DNA of 64,000 nucleotides from Cohnella pontilimi (GTDB taxonomy: Bacteria > Bacillota > Bacilli > Paenibacillales > Paenibacillaceae). The stretch is from NCBI RefSeq assembly GCF_005049045.1, contig NZ_SUPK01000008.1:186001-250000 (forward strand), read 5' to 3'. Every line of letters starts with the position of its first letter. Position 1 is the first letter of the stretch. Position numbers and translations under genes: made by a program. The notes under the pieces were generated by a model. The model saw only the letters and a list, made by a program, of their open reading frames with translations. It ran no database searches and had not been told where the DNA came from. Below, piece after piece: positions 62,707-64,000 of this stretch.

Positions 62707-63783
62707 ATGCGTGAAGTCGATGTTCTCGTCATTGGGGCCGGCCAAGCCGGGCTGGCGATGGGATACTATTTAAAACAGCATAATAAAAGCTTCGTGATCC
62801 TCGGGAAAGAGGATCGAGCGGGGGAAGCCTGGAGAAAACGGTACGATTCATTGGTATTGTTTACTCCGAGATGGTTCAGCGGGCTTCCCGGTCTTCCGTT
62901 GAAGGGCAATCGAAACGGCTACGCCGCGAAGGATGAAATCGCGGATTACCTGGAGAATTATATGCAATTTCATCAATTACCGGTCGAACTTCAGACTGCC
63001 GTATATTCTTTAGAGCAGCACGGTAACATGTACGTTGCGGCAACCAGTCGCGGAGACTATCGGGCGAAGAAGGTTGTGGTCGCCACAGGGCCTTTCCATA
63101 AGCCGTTCGTCCCTGAGATGGCGAAGGCCGTTTCTCCGGAAGTGTATCAGGTGCACACCTCTCAATATCGCAATTCGTCTCAGCTGAAACCGGGTTCGGT
63201 GCTCGTTGTCGGCGGAGGGAATTCAGGAGCGCAAATTGCGGTAGAATTGAGCCAAGACAGAGAAGTATATTTGTCCATCGGATATCCACTTAAGTTTTAC
63301 CCGTTGCAGAAGCTCGGGATGAGCATTTTCTGGTGGTTCAAGAAGCTGGGGATGCTGAAGGCGGATGTGGAGAGCCGAATGGGCGGCTGGATGAAAAAGC
63401 AGAACGATCCGATTTTCGGATTGGAATTGCGGGAGCTTCTGAGGCAAGGGAAAATCGGCTTGAAATCCCGAACCGCCGATATGTTTGATAAAACCGTTAC
63501 CTTCAAGGGAGATGTGTACTTCCTTAAAGTCACGCACGACTTGAAGGGCAGCATTTCGCCGGTTTCGGTGGATAATATCGTTTGGGCGACAGGTTTTCGA
63601 TCGAATTACAGCTGGATTCGGGTCCCCTATGTAATAGACGGCAATGGAAAGCCGATTCATCAAAGGGGAGTGACGGCCGTGGACGGGTTGTATTTCATAG
63701 GCCTTCCCTGGCAGCAAACAAGAGGCTCCGCCCTGCTCGGAGGCGTCGGTAAAGATGCGAAATGGCTGGCGGAGAGAATGTGA
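62707..63783 (+). CDS. FAD/NAD(P)-dependent monooxygenase (CzcO/FMO-like)
   Basis: 358 residues. The FAD fold is VLVIGAGQAGLAMGYYLKQ and the NADPH fold is VLVVGGGNSGAQIAVEL. Aromatic FMO-like features WRKRYDSLVLFTPRWFSGLPG and a closing VDNIVWATGFRSNYSWI are present. The group includes putative flavin monooxygenases that oxidise N or S atoms and the CzcO proteins next to cation exporters. Substrate unknown. It starts 53 bp after the lipoprotein gene and may be in the same operon. Confidence 0.88.
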   Translation: MREVDVLVIGAGQAGLAMGYYLKQHNKSFVILGKEDRAGEAWRKRYDSLVLFTPRWFSGLPGLPLKGNRNGYAAKDEIADYLENYMQFHQLPVELQTAVYSLEQHGNMYVAATSRGDYRAKKVVVATGPFHKPFVPEMAKAVSPEVYQVHTSQYRNSSQLKPGSVLVVGGGNSGAQIAVELSQDREVYLSIGYPLKFYPLQKLGMSIFWWFKKLGMLKADVESRMGGWMKKQNDPIFGLELRELLRQGKIGLKSRTADMFDKTVTFKGDVYFLKVTHDLKGSISPVSVDNIVWATGFRSNYSWIRVPYVIDGNGKPIHQRGVTAVDGLYFIGLPWQQTRGSALLGGVGKDAKWLAERM

Positions 63784-63802
63784 CCAACTGGAGGCTTACT
63801 GC

Positions 63803-64000
63803 ATGTCAATGCCAAGTCAGGATGTAGAAATTGTATATGAAGTCCCTGCGCCTGAGGAGTATGTCGCAATCAGAGATCGTGCCGGCATGAGCGGCAAAGA
63901 AGTGGCGGCGGCCGAAATCGGTCTCCGTCATTCCCTGCATTGCGTTGCACTAAGAAAAGAGGGTCGACTGATCGGAATGGGCAGAGTCATTGGAGATGGC
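63803..64000 (+). CDS. GNAT acetyltransferase (partial, 3' end outside window)
   Basis: 66 codons are visible from ATG 63803, which follows CTGGAGGCTTACTGC. The text APEEYVAIRDRAGMSG and CVALRKEGRLIGMGRVIGDG matches the first strands of a GNAT fold, the second ending just before the acetyl-CoA loop. The target is unknown. It lies 19 bp after the monooxygenase and is probably cotranscribed. Confidence 0.8.
   Translation, partial: MSMPSQDVEIVYEVPAPEEYVAIRDRAGMSGKEVAAAEIGLRHSLHCVALRKEGRLIGMGRVIGDG

Overview
The window looks like a chromosomal segment of an aerobic, endospore-forming member of the Paenibacillaceae (Paenibacillus/Cohnella-like). The evidence is a spoVAC-spoVAD-spoVAE operon, a YhcN/YlaJ-type spore lipoprotein, a Bacillus-style caa3 oxidase operon with a lipoprotein subunit II fused to cytochrome c, SLH-anchored and vWA/FN3 surface proteins, a ComA-like response regulator, strong GGAGG ribosome binding sites, many GTG/TTG starts and a fairly high G+C content. 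No rRNA, tRNA, CRISPR array or intact insertion sequence was seen. Both window ends cut genes: a lipid kinase on the left and a GNAT acetyltransferase on the right.

Layout. 0-12 kb holds housekeeping and membrane genes: lipid kinase, aromatic-acid exporter-like protein, small proteins, VTT/DedA-like protein, MFS transporter, aldo/keto reductase, ilvA, FHA protein, and a two-subunit permease with a His-rich loop. 12-17.6 kb is the ctaCDEFG-DUF420 cytochrome c oxidase block behind ResD-like direct repeats. 17.7-21.3 kb is fixABCX plus a 53-residue companion. 21.4-24.1 kb (minus) is a GT2 / DUF2304 / SMR flippase / GT-C set typical of three-component glycosylation. 24.2-26.6 kb is an AT-rich foreign-looking patch with a secreted permuted-papain-like protein, a small membrane protein and the 3' end of a dead group II intron. 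26.6-33.5 kb holds an RluA synthase, a CAP-SLH protein and a GntR-controlled ABC-transporter operon.

34-45 kb holds an orphan FGGY sugar kinase, a Wolinella-type fumarate reductase operon (zinc-ribbon protein, frdC, frdA, frdB), a VanW protein, an ECF sigma/anti-sigma pair and a large adhesin-like protein. The vanW gene and the sigma gene carry nearly identical GGAACT-N17-GTCTAA promoters, so they probably form one ECF regulon. 45-49.3 kb is a beta-glucoside utilisation locus (isomerase, LacI regulator with two perfect operators, GH1 glucosidase) whose sugar-binding protein gene is decayed and whose permease genes are missing. 49.6-57.2 kb holds spoVA, a phosphoesterase, an amidase and a soluble triple-PAS histidine kinase with a ComA-like regulator.

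The most unusual structure is at 57.27-58.47 kb. A gene for a predicted PD-(D/E)XK (DUF559-like) nuclease with a C-terminal winged helix lies between two arrays of 27-bp elements. Each array has four elements in the order reverse-reverse-forward-forward, with almost identical spacing (51/61/50 and 51/61/51 bp), so each forms a nested palindrome about 190 bp long. A 56-bp tandem duplication also covers the gene's stop codon. This is the best candidate here for an undescribed mobile or repeat-associated system. The window closes with a MacB/FtsX-type ABC exporter, a His-motif lipoprotein and a flavin monooxygenase.
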